Part shown: positions 1 through 6,158 of the stretch, one piece after another
Numbering within the stretch: position 1 is the stretch's first letter
How the letters are laid out: every line of letters begins with the position of its first letter
The notes under the pieces: model-generated
The model's database searches: none
What the model was told of the DNA's origin: nothing
The model's input: only the letters and a program-made list of their open reading frames with translations
NCBI GenBank assembly: GCA_903644035.1
Contig: CAHJXG010000202.1
Location: forward strand, 1 to 6,158
DNA length: 6,158 nt
Source: Rhodospirillales bacterium
Lineage (GTDB): Bacteria; Pseudomonadota; Alphaproteobacteria; Acetobacterales; Acetobacteraceae
Direction: 5' to 3'
Translations under genes and position numbers: made by a program

Positions 1-872
1 GCGGACACCAGGCCGACCTCGAACTTCGACAGCCCGCCGAAACCGCGGATGATGAGCGGGAGCCATAGCGTCAGGCCATACAGTGCGATCACGTTGAACA
101 CGAAGCCGGCGCAGGCGGTGAGCACCCGGGAGTCTCGGAGCGTTTGTCCGACGGACATTCGGTGCATGGCCCCGACCGCACGGGCCTCTGCCGCCATCTC
201 CTGGGTGAGCCAGGCGCGCTCGTCATCCTGCAGCCAAGCCGCATCGGCCGGCCGGTCGGTCAGGCGGCGCAGGACGACCACGCCCAGCACCAATGCCGGA
301 ATGCCCTCTATGATATAGAGCCACTGCCATGATTTCAGCCCGGCCAGGCCCTGCAGCGCCGGGATGTCCAGGATCGCGGTCGAGAGCGGCGCGCCGATGA
401 TGGAGGCGAAAGGGCTGGCCAGGGCGAACAGCGCGATGGCCTGGATGCGGTGGCGCTGCGGGAACCAGTAGGTGATGTAGAGGATCATGCCCGGGTAGAA
501 CCCGGCCTCTGCGGCGCCGAGCAGGAAGCGCAGCACGTAGAAGCTGGCGGGACCCGACACCAGGGCCATGGCGGTGGCAATCACGCCCCAGGTCAGCATG
601 ATGCGCGCGATCCACAACCGGGCGCCGAAGCGGTGCAGGGCCAGGTTGCTCGGCACCTCGAACAGGAAGTAGCCCAGGAAGAACACGCCGGCGCCGAAAC
701 CATAGACAGCCGGCGTGAAGCCGAGGTCGGCGTTCATGGACAGAGCCGCGAAGCTGACGTTCACCCGGTCGAGATAGTTGACCAGGAACAGCAGGCCCAT
801 GAAGGGAAGCAGGCGCCGCCGCACCTTGGCCAGCGTGCGCGGGCCGACGTCATCCATGCCGGGCAATGCCAT
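1..872 (-). CDS. MFS transporter, anion:cation symporter (ACS) type, C-terminus beyond window
   Basis: This is an inner-membrane secondary transporter, probably for an organic anion such as a carboxylate or sugar acid; the substrate cannot be read from the sequence. The frame is open from the ATG at 872 to the left edge, giving 290 residues, about two thirds of the usual ~430. Hydrophobic segments match TM1-TM7 at roughly residues 21-44, 57-79, 87-107, 111-137, 146-168, 183-203 and 250-275. ACS-type signatures are visible: NYLDRVNVS at 32-40, RFLLGAAEAGFYPG at 115-128 and WQWLYIIEGIPA at 182-193, followed by a hydrophilic central loop (204-248). The ATG at 872 was chosen because AGGAGGGGA precedes it by 5 nt and TM1 follows at the normal distance. 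Nothing suggests decay. Related genes often sit beside GntR-type regulators, but none lies within the window. Confidence 0.93.
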   Translation of the reverse strand, partial: MALPGMDDVGPRTLAKVRRRLLPFMGLLFLVNYLDRVNVSFAALSMNADLGFTPAVYGFGAGVFFLGYFLFEVPSNLALHRFGARLWIARIMLTWGVIATAMALVSGPASFYVLRFLLGAAEAGFYPGMILYITYWFPQRHRIQAIALFALASPFASIIGAPLSTAILDIPALQGLAGLKSWQWLYIIEGIPALVLGVVVLRRLTDRPADAAWLQDDERAWLTQEMAAEARAVGAMHRMSVGQTLRDSRVLTACAGFVFNVIALYGLTLWLPLIIRGFGGLSKFEVGLVS

Positions 873-877
873 GAACG

Positions 878-886
878 TCCCCTCCT
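878..886 (-). promoter_or_regulatory. Shine-Dalgarno of the MFS gene
   Basis: Read on the minus strand the sequence is AGGAGGGGA, 5 nt before the ATG at 872. It is a near-perfect ribosome-binding site and fixes the start codon. Confidence 0.85.
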
Positions 887-897
887 CGGTTCATTGC

Positions 898-912
898 TGC
901 GACCCTGTCGCA
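898..912. repeat. 6-bp inverted repeat with 3-nt loop in the MFS leader
   Basis: TGCGAC (898-903) and GTCGCA (907-912) are exact inverted copies separated by CCT. They lie 11 nt upstream of the Shine-Dalgarno sequence of the minus-strand MFS gene. The pair could be a small hairpin in the 5' leader or a protein-binding site near the start of transcription. A poor promoter match on the minus strand (TTGACC at 930-925, then a weak CAGGGT 17 nt on) would place transcription start close by. Function is inferred only. Confidence 0.4.
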
Positions 913-932
913 ACCGCCATCATCGGTCAAGT

Positions 933-956
933 TGGTATGATGAGTGTACCATGGTA
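933..956. promoter_or_regulatory. Putative operator upstream of the MFS gene
   Basis: TGGTA (933-937) and TACCA (947-951) form an inverted repeat with a 9-nt spacer. The second arm overlaps the perfect 10-bp palindrome TACCATGGTA (947-956). The TGGTA/TACCA half-site therefore occurs three times in 24 bp. This dyad symmetry 60-85 bp upstream of the MFS start resembles an operator for a dimeric regulator such as the GntR family, which often controls ACS transporters. The regulator itself is not in the window, so the family assignment is a guess. Confidence 0.5.
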
Positions 957-963
957 GGATGCG

Positions 964-1113
964 ATGTCGACGGTTCTGCTGCGAATGCTGGGCTTGGGCA
1001 AGCACGGCGAGGTCCTGCATCTGCTGGTGGGCAGCACGGGCCTGAAACCCTGCGGCGCGGGCAGGTGGCTGGTCGGGAAACATGGCACCAAGACGCGCCG
1101 ATGTGCGGCGTAA
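964..1113 (+). pseudogene. Decayed IS5-type transposase fragment
   Basis: A 49-codon open frame reads HLLVGSTGLK, then CGAGRWLVGKHGTKTRR, before a TAA stop at 1111. From memory of the IS5 family, this corresponds to the segment around the first catalytic aspartate of the DDE transposase, HLLVDSTGLK followed by CGAGEWLVEKHGTKTRRSWRKLH. The fragment has glycine in place of that aspartate and three further substitutions in conserved positions, and the match stops abruptly after the RR at 1099-1101. The preceding VLLRMLGL resembles a stretch that normally lies some tens of residues further upstream in the family, so there may also be an internal deletion. No complete IS, no terminal repeats and no remainder of the transposase are seen. 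It is non-functional DNA debris. The identification rests on about 30 residues without alignment. Confidence 0.6.
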
Positions 1114-1121
1114 GTGTAGCC

Positions 1122-1276
1122 GCTCGCAATCATCCAGGCTCGTGCTCGCAAACGGAGCGGATTCCTGCTTGAATTAACTGACAATGGGGCGAGCGTCGTG
1201 CTCACATTATCTGTCACTGTGCTCGCCATTATCGCGTCATACTCGCTAACAGACGGTTGTGCTCACAATCTGTGCC
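1122..1276 (+). repeat. Array of degenerate ~20-23 bp repeats, likely a solitary transposon end
   Basis: Related units begin at 1122 (GCTCGCAATCATCC), 1144 (GCTCGCAAACGG, weak), 1167 (GCTTGAATTAACTGAC), 1200 (GCTCACATTATCTGTC), 1221 (GCTCGCCATTATCGCG), 1241 (ACTCGCTAACAGAC) and 1261 (GCTCACAATCTGTGCC). Spacings are 22, 23, 33, 21, 20 and 20 bp. The wider gap holds one inverted copy (GCTCGCCCCATTGTC read from 1194 to 1180), placed head to head with the unit at 1200. Repeated transposase-binding sites about two helical turns apart are typical of the ends of IS21, Tn7, Tn402 and Mu-like elements. A TGT trinucleotide, the common outer end of such elements, lies at 1102, where the flanking transposase match stops. 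No matching transposase gene or second end is seen here. Element identity is inferred; the units are visible directly. Confidence 0.55.
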
Positions 1277-1327
1277 AATGGAAGTTTGGCGGTCGCAAGC
1301 CTGCGAGGTGTTCTCGATAACCGAGGT

Positions 1328-1390
1328 TTCTGAGAATTTTGGGCGCGTGCTATCCTGAGCCGCACATCAGGGCACCTTCTCTTCTCAGAA
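1328..1390. repeat. 9-bp inverted repeat pair, 45 nt apart
   Basis: TTCTGAGAA (1328-1336) and TTCTCAGAA (1382-1390) are exact reverse complements and each is itself nearly palindromic. They lie in AT-richer non-coding DNA between the repeat array and the chimeric gene fragments. They could be remnants of element ends or of a binding site. The stretch from 1277 to 1484 otherwise shows no gene that I recognise. Confidence 0.4.
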
Positions 1391-1484
1391 CTGCGCCATT
1401 AGGTAGCAACCACATCAAGCGCCCGCTCTCACCAACACGTTGATTAGACCACAATGATTGCCCTCCACAGACAAGGGCGATTCG

Positions 1485-1540
1485 ATGACCGACTACATGC
1501 TTGCGAGGCTGGCGAAACGCCGTGCCGAGCTGGCTGGCAC
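1485..1540 (+). pseudogene. 5' fragment of a small conserved gene, cut off after ~18 codons
   Basis: The ATG at 1485 opens MTDYMLARLAKRRAELAG, which resembles the N-terminus of small, charged, probably coiled-coil hypothetical proteins common in Alphaproteobacteria and, as I recall, often found near recombinase genes of mobile elements. In those proteins further charged heptads follow. Here the match stops and the sequence turns into an ABC permease read in another frame, so this frame runs on only as unrelated residues to a TAG at 1605-1607 (40 aa). AAGGG lies 7 nt upstream of the ATG and could be its original ribosome-binding site. The gene is truncated at the join near 1540. Function unknown; the family recognition is from memory and moderately confident. 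Confidence 0.5.
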
Positions 1541-2154
1541 GGCGACCTCCTGTATGATCTCACGATCAGCCTGGCGCGTGACCTCGCCGGCGTCGTCGGC
1601 GATATAGTGCTGGGCATGACGGTCGGCACACTGCTCGGCCTGTCCCGCGCGGCCTCGCTGCTGGTGCTCCTCAGCTTCAACGGCTTGCGCCAGATCGCCA
1701 TCTTCGCCTGGATCCCGCTCATCTTCTTGTGGTTCGGCTTTGGTGACACCGCGAAGGTGGTGCTCATCATGATCTCCGCCTTCACGCCCGTCGTGCTCAA
1801 CACGTTCGAGGGCGTGCGCAGCGCCCCGCCGTCGCTGATCGAGGTCGGCCCCGAAATGCGTTTCACGCGCTGGCAGCTCGTGACCCGTCTTTGCGTCCCG
1901 GCGGCGCTGCCCTCCATCCTGACCGGGGTGCACCTGGCCCTGATCTGCGCCTGGGTGGCCGCAATCGGCGCCAAGTATCTCATGACCGTCGGTCCCGGCA
2001 TCGGCGGCCTGATCATCGCCGGGCGGGAACGGTTCGAGACAGGCTTGGTGCTGCCGGCATGATCCTGCCGGGCGTCGTCGGCTTTCTGATCAACCGCCTC
2101 GTCTCACTTGCGGAGACGCGCCTGCTGCGCTGGTCTGCCGAAGCAGCAAAGTGA
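1541..2154 (+). pseudogene. ABC transporter permease remnant (SsuC/TauC type), N-truncated and frameshifted
   Basis: Intact relatives are membrane permeases of sulfonate, taurine or nitrate ABC importers, about 250-280 aa. Homology begins at GDLLYDLTISL (1541) and runs through several hydrophobic helices, LRQIAIFAWIPLIFLWFGFGD, and the EAA loop that contacts the ATPase (EVGPEMRFTRWQL, then PAALPSILTG). Roughly the first 60-70 residues and first helix are missing. The open frame extends upstream to an ATG at 1454, but those residues do not look like a permease and overlap the small-gene fragment. Near 2053 the frame breaks: it ends as LVLPA plus TGA at 2060-2062. Re-reading one base restores a family-like tail (GMILPGVVGFLINRLVS, then ETRLLRW) up to TGA at 2152-2154, so about one base was lost. 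No ATPase or binding-protein partner is present. It is almost certainly non-functional. Confidence 0.82.
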
Positions 2155-2160
2155 GACGAG
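2098..2160. repeat. 12-bp perfect inverted repeat forming a long imperfect hairpin
   Basis: CTCGTCTCACTT (2098-2109) is the exact reverse complement of AAGTGAGACGAG (2149-2160). Just inside, TGCTGC (2123-2128) pairs with GCAGCA (2143-2148), so the whole right arm (2143-2160, 18 nt) can pair, with a 13-nt bulge on the left arm and a 14-nt loop. The right arm contains the TGA that ends the shifted permease frame. There is no T-run after it on the plus strand, so it is not a classic terminator. It may be a terminator-like hairpin or a quasi-palindrome created by template switching. Confidence 0.6.
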
Positions 2161-2452
2161 AGGCTGTGCTCCGTGCCGGCATCTGGTCATTCGGACCTGC
2201 GTTGCCGCCAGGGGTGACGGTTCGCCGCAGCGGGAGAACATCCATCCAGGCTGGCTGCTGACAGAACACGGATCGAAGCCATCGAGAACAAGGACCGCTG
2301 CTTCGCTCGCCCACTCCCTCCGCGCCCAAACGCCTCGGCCATAACGGCGGAAGCCAAATCTCGCCGACCCACCCGGACAGCCGAACGATGTCAACGTGGG
2401 TTTGCTTGGTTGCGGGACCGTGTTGCATGGATTGGAGGGTCACACGCAACGA
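2161..2452. other. Non-coding stretch, nothing recognised
   Basis: No frame on either strand here carries a recognisable protein signature, a good ribosome-binding site or an RNA gene. A plus-strand frame stays open for about 80 codons from near 2253 to a TGA near 2490, but it has no convincing start and resembles no family I know. It may be eroded mobile-element or coding DNA belonging to the same scar region as 964-2160. Confidence 0.5.
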
Positions 2453-2469
2453 TCCCAGCCGCGCTGGGA
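2453..2469 (-). terminator. Hairpin downstream of dnaE2 (distal)
   Basis: TCCCAGC (2453-2459) and GCTGGGA (2463-2469) form a perfect 7-bp stem with a 3-nt loop, about 105 nt beyond the dnaE2 stop. No T-run follows on the minus strand, so intrinsic termination would be weak. It may instead protect or process the 3' end of the imuB-dnaE2 transcript. Confidence 0.35.
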
Positions 2470-2483
2470 CCCGCCTGGGCTGC

Positions 2484-2502
2484 GCCCTGACACAGTCAGG
2501 GC
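2484..2502 (-). terminator. Hairpin downstream of dnaE2 (proximal)
   Basis: GCCCTGAC (2484-2491) and GTCAGGGC (2495-2502) form a perfect 8-bp GC-rich stem with a 3-nt loop, about 72 nt beyond the dnaE2 stop. It is the best candidate for a transcript end of the imuB-dnaE2 operon, but it lacks a U-tract in either direction. A Rho-dependent end with a protective stem is an alternative. Confidence 0.42.
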
Positions 2503-2508
2503 AATCGT

Positions 2509-2528
2509 GGTCCAGATCGCGGTCCAGA
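2509..2528 (+). repeat. Short direct repeat GGTCCAGA, period 12
   Basis: GGTCCAGA occurs at 2509-2516 and again at 2521-2528, separated by TCGC. It lies between the proximal hairpin and the dnaE2 stop. It is probably a small tandem duplication with no evident role. Confidence 0.35.
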
Positions 2529-2573
2529 CTGGCAAGTGCGTGCCCGGCCGCGGATGGTTGCAAGCCGCACCTC

Positions 2574-5500
2574 CTACCTGAAATCCCGGGTCGGCACCTT
2601 GATGCCGGAACGGCGGGCGTTTGGGATGTGGGCGCCCTGGGCCACATGGCTGTCCGGTTCGGCCCCGGTCTCGTCTCCATCCCGTCCGCTCACGCTGCGC
2701 AGCAGGTCCGACAGGTCCTCCAATCGGTCGGCGACCACGTGCACCACCTCGCCCTCGCGCTGCACCCGGCCATGGCAGGCGATCATCCCGGCCGTCAGCA
2801 CCAGGCGGCGCTGCCGGGCGTAGCGGTCCGGCCAGAGGACCAGGTTCGCCACCCCGGTCTCGTCCTCGACCGTGATGAACATGACGCCCTTGGCCGAGCC
2901 TGGCTTCTGCCGCACCAGCACGATCCCCGGCACCACCACGCGCCGGCCGTCGCGGAGGTGGGCGAGATCGGCGCACGTCACCATCCCTTGCGCCTGCAAT
3001 GCCGCCCGCAGGAAGGCGACCGGGTGCGACCGCAGGCTCAGCCCGGTGCTGCAGTAATCCTCGACCACCTCGCCCCCCGCGCGCATCGGCAGGAGCGGGA
3101 CCGGCGCCTCGACCAGTTCCGGCCGCGGCCGTTGCCCGGCATCCGCGGCGGCGAACAACGGCAGCACGCTGTCGGCCAGGCCTCGCACCTGCCAGAGCGC
3201 CTGGCGCCGGCCGAGGCCGAGGTCGCGGAGGGCATCCGCCTCCGCCAGCCGCTCCAGCGCCGAGGGCGGCACGTCCGCCCGGCGCCAGGCCTCCTCCACG
3301 CTGCCGTAGGGCGCGTCCCCGCGATGCGCCACCAGCCGCGCCGCATGGGGGTTGGCCAACCCTCTGACCATCCGCAAGCCCAACCGCACCGCAGCACCCC
3401 GGCCCGGCCCGCGCCGCGGCTCCAGCGTGCAGTCCCAGCGTGAGGCGTTGACGCACACGGGGCGGACCTCCACCCCGTGCTCCTGCGCGTCGCGCACCAC
3501 CTGCGCGGGCGCGTAGAAGCCCATCGGCTGGCTGTTCAGCAGCGCCGCGCAGAACACGTCGGGATGGTGGCACTTGATCCAGGCGCTGGCGTAGGCGAGC
3601 AGCGCGAAGGACGCGGCGTGGCTTTCGGGAAAACCATAGCTGCCGAAGCCCTCCAGCTGGGAAAAGGTGCGCTCGGCGAAGTCGCGCTCGTAGCCATGCC
3701 CGACCATGCCGCCGACCAGCTTGTCGCGGAAGTGCGACACGCCGCCGGTCTGCTTGAAAGTCGCCATCGAGCGGCGCAGCTGGTCCGCCTCGCCCGGGGT
3801 GAAGCCGGCGCAGTGGATGGCGACCTGCATCGCCTGCTCCTGGAACAGCGGCACGCCGAGCGTCTTGTGCAGCACGCGGTGGAATTCCTCCTTGGGGTAG
3901 AAAGGCTTTTCCTTGCCCTCGCGGCGGCGCAGGTAAGGATGCACCATGTCGCCCTGGATCGGCCCGGGCCGGACGATGGCCACCTGCACCACCAGGTCGT
4001 AGAACTTGCCAGGCTTGAGCCGCGGCAGCATCGCCATCTGCGCCCGGCTCTCGATCTGGAAGGTGCCGAGCGTGTCGGCCCGGCGGATCATCTCGTAGGT
4101 CGCCGGGTCCTCGGCCGGGATCGAGGCAATGACCATGGCCGGCCCGCCCTGCTCCTCCATCATCTCAAACGCCCGGCGCAGGCAGCCGAGCATGCCGAGG
4201 CCGAGCACATCGACCTTCATCCACTTCAGGGCATCGACGTCGTCCTTGTCCCACTCGATCACCTGGCGGTCGACCATCGCCGCCGGCGCGACCGGCACGA
4301 GGTCGTCGAGCCGGTCCTGCGTCAGCACGAAGCCGCCGGGATGGGTGCCAAGCTGGCGCGGAAAGCCGATCAGCTCCCGCGCCAGCTCCAAGGCGAGGCG
4401 CAGCCGGCGGTCGCCCGTGTTGAGGTTCAGCTCGGCGGCGTGGTCTTCGCCCACGCCGTCCTCCGATCCGCCCCCGCCCCAGACCTGCGAGGCGAGCGCC
4501 CCGGTGATGTCCTCCGGCAGCCCCAGCACCTTGCCGACATCGCGGATCGCCCCCCGGGCGCGGAAGCGCATCACGGTGCAGCAGAGCGCCGCGCGGCTGC
4601 GTCCGTAATGCTTGTACACCCACTGGATCACCTCTTCCCGCCGCTCGCTCTCGAAGTCCACGTCGATGTCGGGCGGCTCGCGCCGGTTCGCCGAAACGAA
4701 CCGCTCGAACAAGAGGCCGCTGCGCACGGGATCAATCGAGGTGATGCCCAGCACGAAGCACACGGCGGAATTGGCGGCAGAGCCGCGCCCCTGGCACAGG
4801 ATGCCGCGGCTTCGGGCAAAGCGGACGATGCTGTGCACCGTCAGGAAGTAGGGGGCATACTCAAGCTCCGCGATCAGCCGCAGCTCGTGCCGGAGCTGGC
4901 CCTCGACATCGGGCGGCAGGCCGGCGGGGTAGCGGCGCGGCGCGCTGTCCCACACCAGCCGTTCCAGCGCGTCTTGCGGCGTCTCGCCGGGAACCTCGCT
5001 TTCGTCCGGGTACTGGTAGCGCAGCTCGGACAGGCTGAAGCGGCAGCGGGCGGCGATCTCCGCCGTGCGCGCCACGGCCTCGGGGTAGCGCGCGAACAGC
5101 CGCGCCATTTCGCCTGGCCCCTTGAGGTGCCGGTCGGCGAACCGCTCGCGGCGGAACCCGGCGTCGTCGATGGTGCAGCCCTCGCGGATGCAGGTGACGA
5201 CATCCTGCAGGACCCGCCGCTCCGGGACGTGGAACAGCACGTCGCCGGTCGCGACGGTGGGCACCCGCGCGGCCTGCGCCAAGTCGGCAAGCTGACGCAG
5301 CCGCACCGCCTCTCCCGGGCGCCGGCGCAGGCTGAGCGCGAGATAGCAGCGGCCCGGGAACTCCCGTCGCAGCCGGGTCAGCACGCCCTCCAGCGCCGCG
5401 TCGGCCGCGTCCGGCAGCAGCACCGCGATCAGGCCGTCGCCGTATGCGACGAGGTCCGCCCAGGCAAGGGTGCAGCCACGCTTGCCTGGGCGGCCCTTGC

Positions 5501-5810
5501 CGACCGTCAGCAGCCGGCACAGCCGCGCATAGGCGGCGCGGTCGGTCGGATACACCAGCACCGGAAGGCTGTCGGTCAGGTCGAGCCGGCAGCCGACGAT
5601 CAGCCTGATCCCGACTTCCTCGGCCCGCGCATGGGCCCGGGCGATGCCGGCCAGGGTGTTGTGGTCGGTGACGGCGATGGCCGGCAAGCCGAGCGCCCGG
5701 GCCGCCACGAGCAGCTCCTCGACGTGGCTCGCGCCGCGCAGGAAGGAGTAGTTCGTGGTGACCTGCAGCTCGGCATAGGCAGGACCAGGGGCGCTCGGCA
5801 CGAGGCTCAA
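2574..5810 (-). CDS. dnaE2: Error-prone DNA polymerase DnaE2 (ImuC)
   Basis: This C-family polymerase carries out SOS mutagenesis and lesion bypass with ImuA and ImuB. From the chosen TTG it has 1078 residues, the normal length. A PHP domain covers about 13-200; its first HxH metal motif reads TTNYSF, as is usual for DnaE2, while TDHNTL is kept at 48-53. The polymerase core carries GRGSAANS (341-348), the catalytic PDIDVDF (380-386; D383 and D385), HPGGF (490-494), the third aspartate in [10 protein letters not shown] (D534), RPGPIQGD (614-621) and [15 protein letters not shown] (721-735). An OB-fold region follows at about 957-1039, and the protein ends IKVPTRDFR without the tau-binding tail of DnaE1. 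The TTG at 5810 has GAGGA 8 nt upstream, overlapping the imuB stop; GTG at 5801 is the alternative start. The frame extends upstream to 6041, but that part overlaps imuB. No damage is seen in the gene. Confidence 0.96.
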   Translation of the reverse strand: MSLVPSAPGPAYAELQVTTNYSFLRGASHVEELLVAARALGLPAIAVTDHNTLAGIARAHARAEEVGIRLIVGCRLDLTDSLPVLVYPTDRAAYARLCRLLTVGKGRPGKRGCTLAWADLVAYGDGLIAVLLPDAADAALEGVLTRLRREFPGRCYLALSLRRRPGEAVRLRQLADLAQAARVPTVATGDVLFHVPERRVLQDVVTCIREGCTIDDAGFRRERFADRHLKGPGEMARLFARYPEAVARTAEIAARCRFSLSELRYQYPDESEVPGETPQDALERLVWDSAPRRYPAGLPPDVEGQLRHELRLIAELEYAPYFLTVHSIVRFARSRGILCQGRGSAANSAVCFVLGITSIDPVRSGLLFERFVSANRREPPDIDVDFESERREEVIQWVYKHYGRSRAALCCTVMRFRARGAIRDVGKVLGLPEDITGALASQVWGGGGSEDGVGEDHAAELNLNTGDRRLRLALELARELIGFPRQLGTHPGGFVLTQDRLDDLVPVAPAAMVDRQVIEWDKDDVDALKWMKVDVLGLGMLGCLRRAFEMMEEQGGPAMVIASIPAEDPATYEMIRRADTLGTFQIESRAQMAMLPRLKPGKFYDLVVQVAIVRPGPIQGDMVHPYLRRREGKEKPFYPKEEFHRVLHKTLGVPLFQEQAMQVAIHCAGFTPGEADQLRRSMATFKQTGGVSHFRDKLVGGMVGHGYERDFAERTFSQLEGFGSYGFPESHAASFALLAYASAWIKCHHPDVFCAALLNSQPMGFYAPAQVVRDAQEHGVEVRPVCVNASRWDCTLEPRRGPGRGAAVRLGLRMVRGLANPHAARLVAHRGDAPYGSVEEAWRRADVPPSALERLAEADALRDLGLGRRQALWQVRGLADSVLPLFAAADAGQRPRPELVEAPVPLLPMRAGGEVVEDYCSTGLSLRSHPVAFLRAALQAQGMVTCADLAHLRDGRRVVVPGIVLVRQKPGSAKGVMFITVEDETGVANLVLWPDRYARQRRLVLTAGMIACHGRVQREGEVVHVVADRLEDLSDLLRSVSGRDGDETGAEPDSHVAQGAHIPNARRSGIKVPTRDFR

Positions 5811-5823
5811 TAAATTTTTCCTC
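5810..5823 (-). promoter_or_regulatory. imuB-dnaE2 junction: ribosome-binding site in the imuB stop, TTG start
   Basis: On the minus strand the imuB TGA (5824-5822) runs straight into GAGGA (5823-5819), followed by an AT-rich 8-nt spacer (5818-5811) and TTG (5810-5808). The layout implies translational coupling. It favours TTG over the in-frame GTG at 5801, which lacks a good Shine-Dalgarno sequence at the right distance. The choice is inferred from spacing only. Confidence 0.6.
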
Positions 5824-6158
5824 AGAAGAAGCCGTGCAGGAACCAGGACAGGCCGCCGGTCGCGGGATCGCGGCCATCGCCCCGGCGGAACAGCCAGAAG
5901 CGGCGCCCGTCCTCGTCCTCGACGACCCAGTAGTCCCGCACCGCGGCGCGCTCGCTGGACCGGCGCCACCATTCGCCGGTGATGCGTTCCGGCCCGTCGG
6001 CGCGCACGACGACGTGCCGCACCCGGCGCCAGGTGAACCATCGCGGCGGGTGGTCAGGCAGCAGGCCCATCGCCTCCACCGGCTCCGGCCGCGGCAGCAG
6101 CCGGGCGGGGCGGGGCCAGGGCGTGATCCAGCCGCGCCCATCCAATGGGGCCAGCGGC
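5822..6158 (-). CDS. imuB: ImuB, Y-family polymerase-like protein, C-terminal part only
   Basis: The last 111 residues of ImuB are present; the polymerase-like core and the N-terminus lie beyond the right edge. ImuB is a catalytically inactive Y-family relative that bridges the beta clamp, ImuA and DnaE2 in the SOS mutasome. The visible part carries the family's C-terminal signatures: [68 protein letters not shown] and the end WFLHGFF. It is followed after 11 nt by dnaE2 on the same strand, the standard imuA-imuB-dnaE2 order. The frame is open through the right edge. The clamp-binding motif and the LexA-type operator expected for this operon would be outside the window. Confidence 0.93.
   Translation of the reverse strand, partial: PLAPLDGRGWITPWPRPARLLPRPEPVEAMGLLPDHPPRWFTWRRVRHVVVRADGPERITGEWWRRSSERAAVRDYWVVEDEDGRRFWLFRRGDGRDPATGGLSWFLHGFF

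Noticed and set aside
450..1172. 240-codon plus-strand frame opposite the MFS gene
   Set aside because: It opposes conserved membrane-protein codons and then runs through the transposase relic in the wrong frame; composition is typical of an antisense shadow.
927..1229. 100-codon minus-strand frame through the repeat array and transposase relic
   Set aside because: It has no ribosome-binding site and no family resemblance; it spans two unrelated scar features and the MFS operator region.
1122..1276. CRISPR-like array
   Set aside because: The units are degenerate, about 16-20 bp, with no distinct spacers between them; one is inverted and no cas genes are seen. A transposon end fits better.
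2253..2490. Possible transposase remnant in the 80-codon plus-strand open stretch
   Set aside because: I could not match it to any transposase motif, so it is left as unassigned non-coding DNA.
2388..3443. 351-codon plus-strand frame across the dnaE2 3' end
   Set aside because: It has low-complexity H, P, R and A content, no recognisable domain and mostly opposes real coding sequence.
2440..3573. 377-codon minus-strand frame overlapping the 3' part of dnaE2
   Set aside because: It is extremely rich in R, A and G, without motifs, and out of frame with dnaE2; an out-of-frame shadow.
3477..5813. 778-codon open frame on the plus strand, antisense to dnaE2
   Set aside because: It lies wholly opposite a clearly real polymerase gene, has no family-like motifs and is rich in H, R, A, G and Q, as expected from the opposite strand of a high-GC gene.
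5811..6041. N-terminal extension of DnaE2 to 6041
   Set aside because: The extra residues overlap imuB in another frame, are R- and G-rich and lack DnaE2-like features; the normal N-terminus begins just before [13 protein letters not shown].

Overview
The window is high-GC DNA from a proteobacterium. The protein families and the imuB-dnaE2 arrangement point to an Alphaproteobacterium, perhaps Rhodospirillales/Acetobacteraceae-like. This is inferred from gene content only; there is no rRNA or other phylogenetic marker.

Layout. (1) Positions 1-872, minus strand: the first 290 residues of an intact-looking MFS transporter of the anion:cation symporter (ACS) type, running off the left edge. It has a strong Shine-Dalgarno sequence and symmetric, operator-like sequences just upstream. 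(2) About 964-2160: a scar region of gene fragments and repeats with no intact gene. In order it holds a decayed IS5-type transposase fragment, a set of roughly 20-23 bp repeats that looks like a solitary transposon end, a 9-bp inverted repeat, the first ~18 codons of a small conserved gene, and, fused directly to it, an ABC-transporter permease (SsuC/TauC type). The permease lacks its N-terminus and is frameshifted near its C-terminus. A strong imperfect hairpin overlaps the end of this remnant. (3) 2161-2573: about 410 bp with no recognisable gene; its right half carries two compact perfect hairpins downstream of dnaE2. (4) 2574-6158, minus strand: the 3' end of imuB (Y-family polymerase-like protein) followed 11 nt later by a complete dnaE2 (error-prone replicative-type polymerase).

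How it works together. ImuB and DnaE2 belong to the SOS-inducible ImuA-ImuB-DnaE2 mutasome, which carries out damage-tolerant, mutagenic synthesis; imuA and the LexA-controlled promoter would lie beyond the right edge. The MFS transporter is functionally unrelated. The segment between these two intact loci appears to be a graveyard of insertions and deletions.

I found no convincing new multi-gene system. The observations most worth a second look are the fusion at about 1540, the repeat-rich element end at about 1102-1276 that abuts the transposase fragment, and the large hairpin at 2098-2160.
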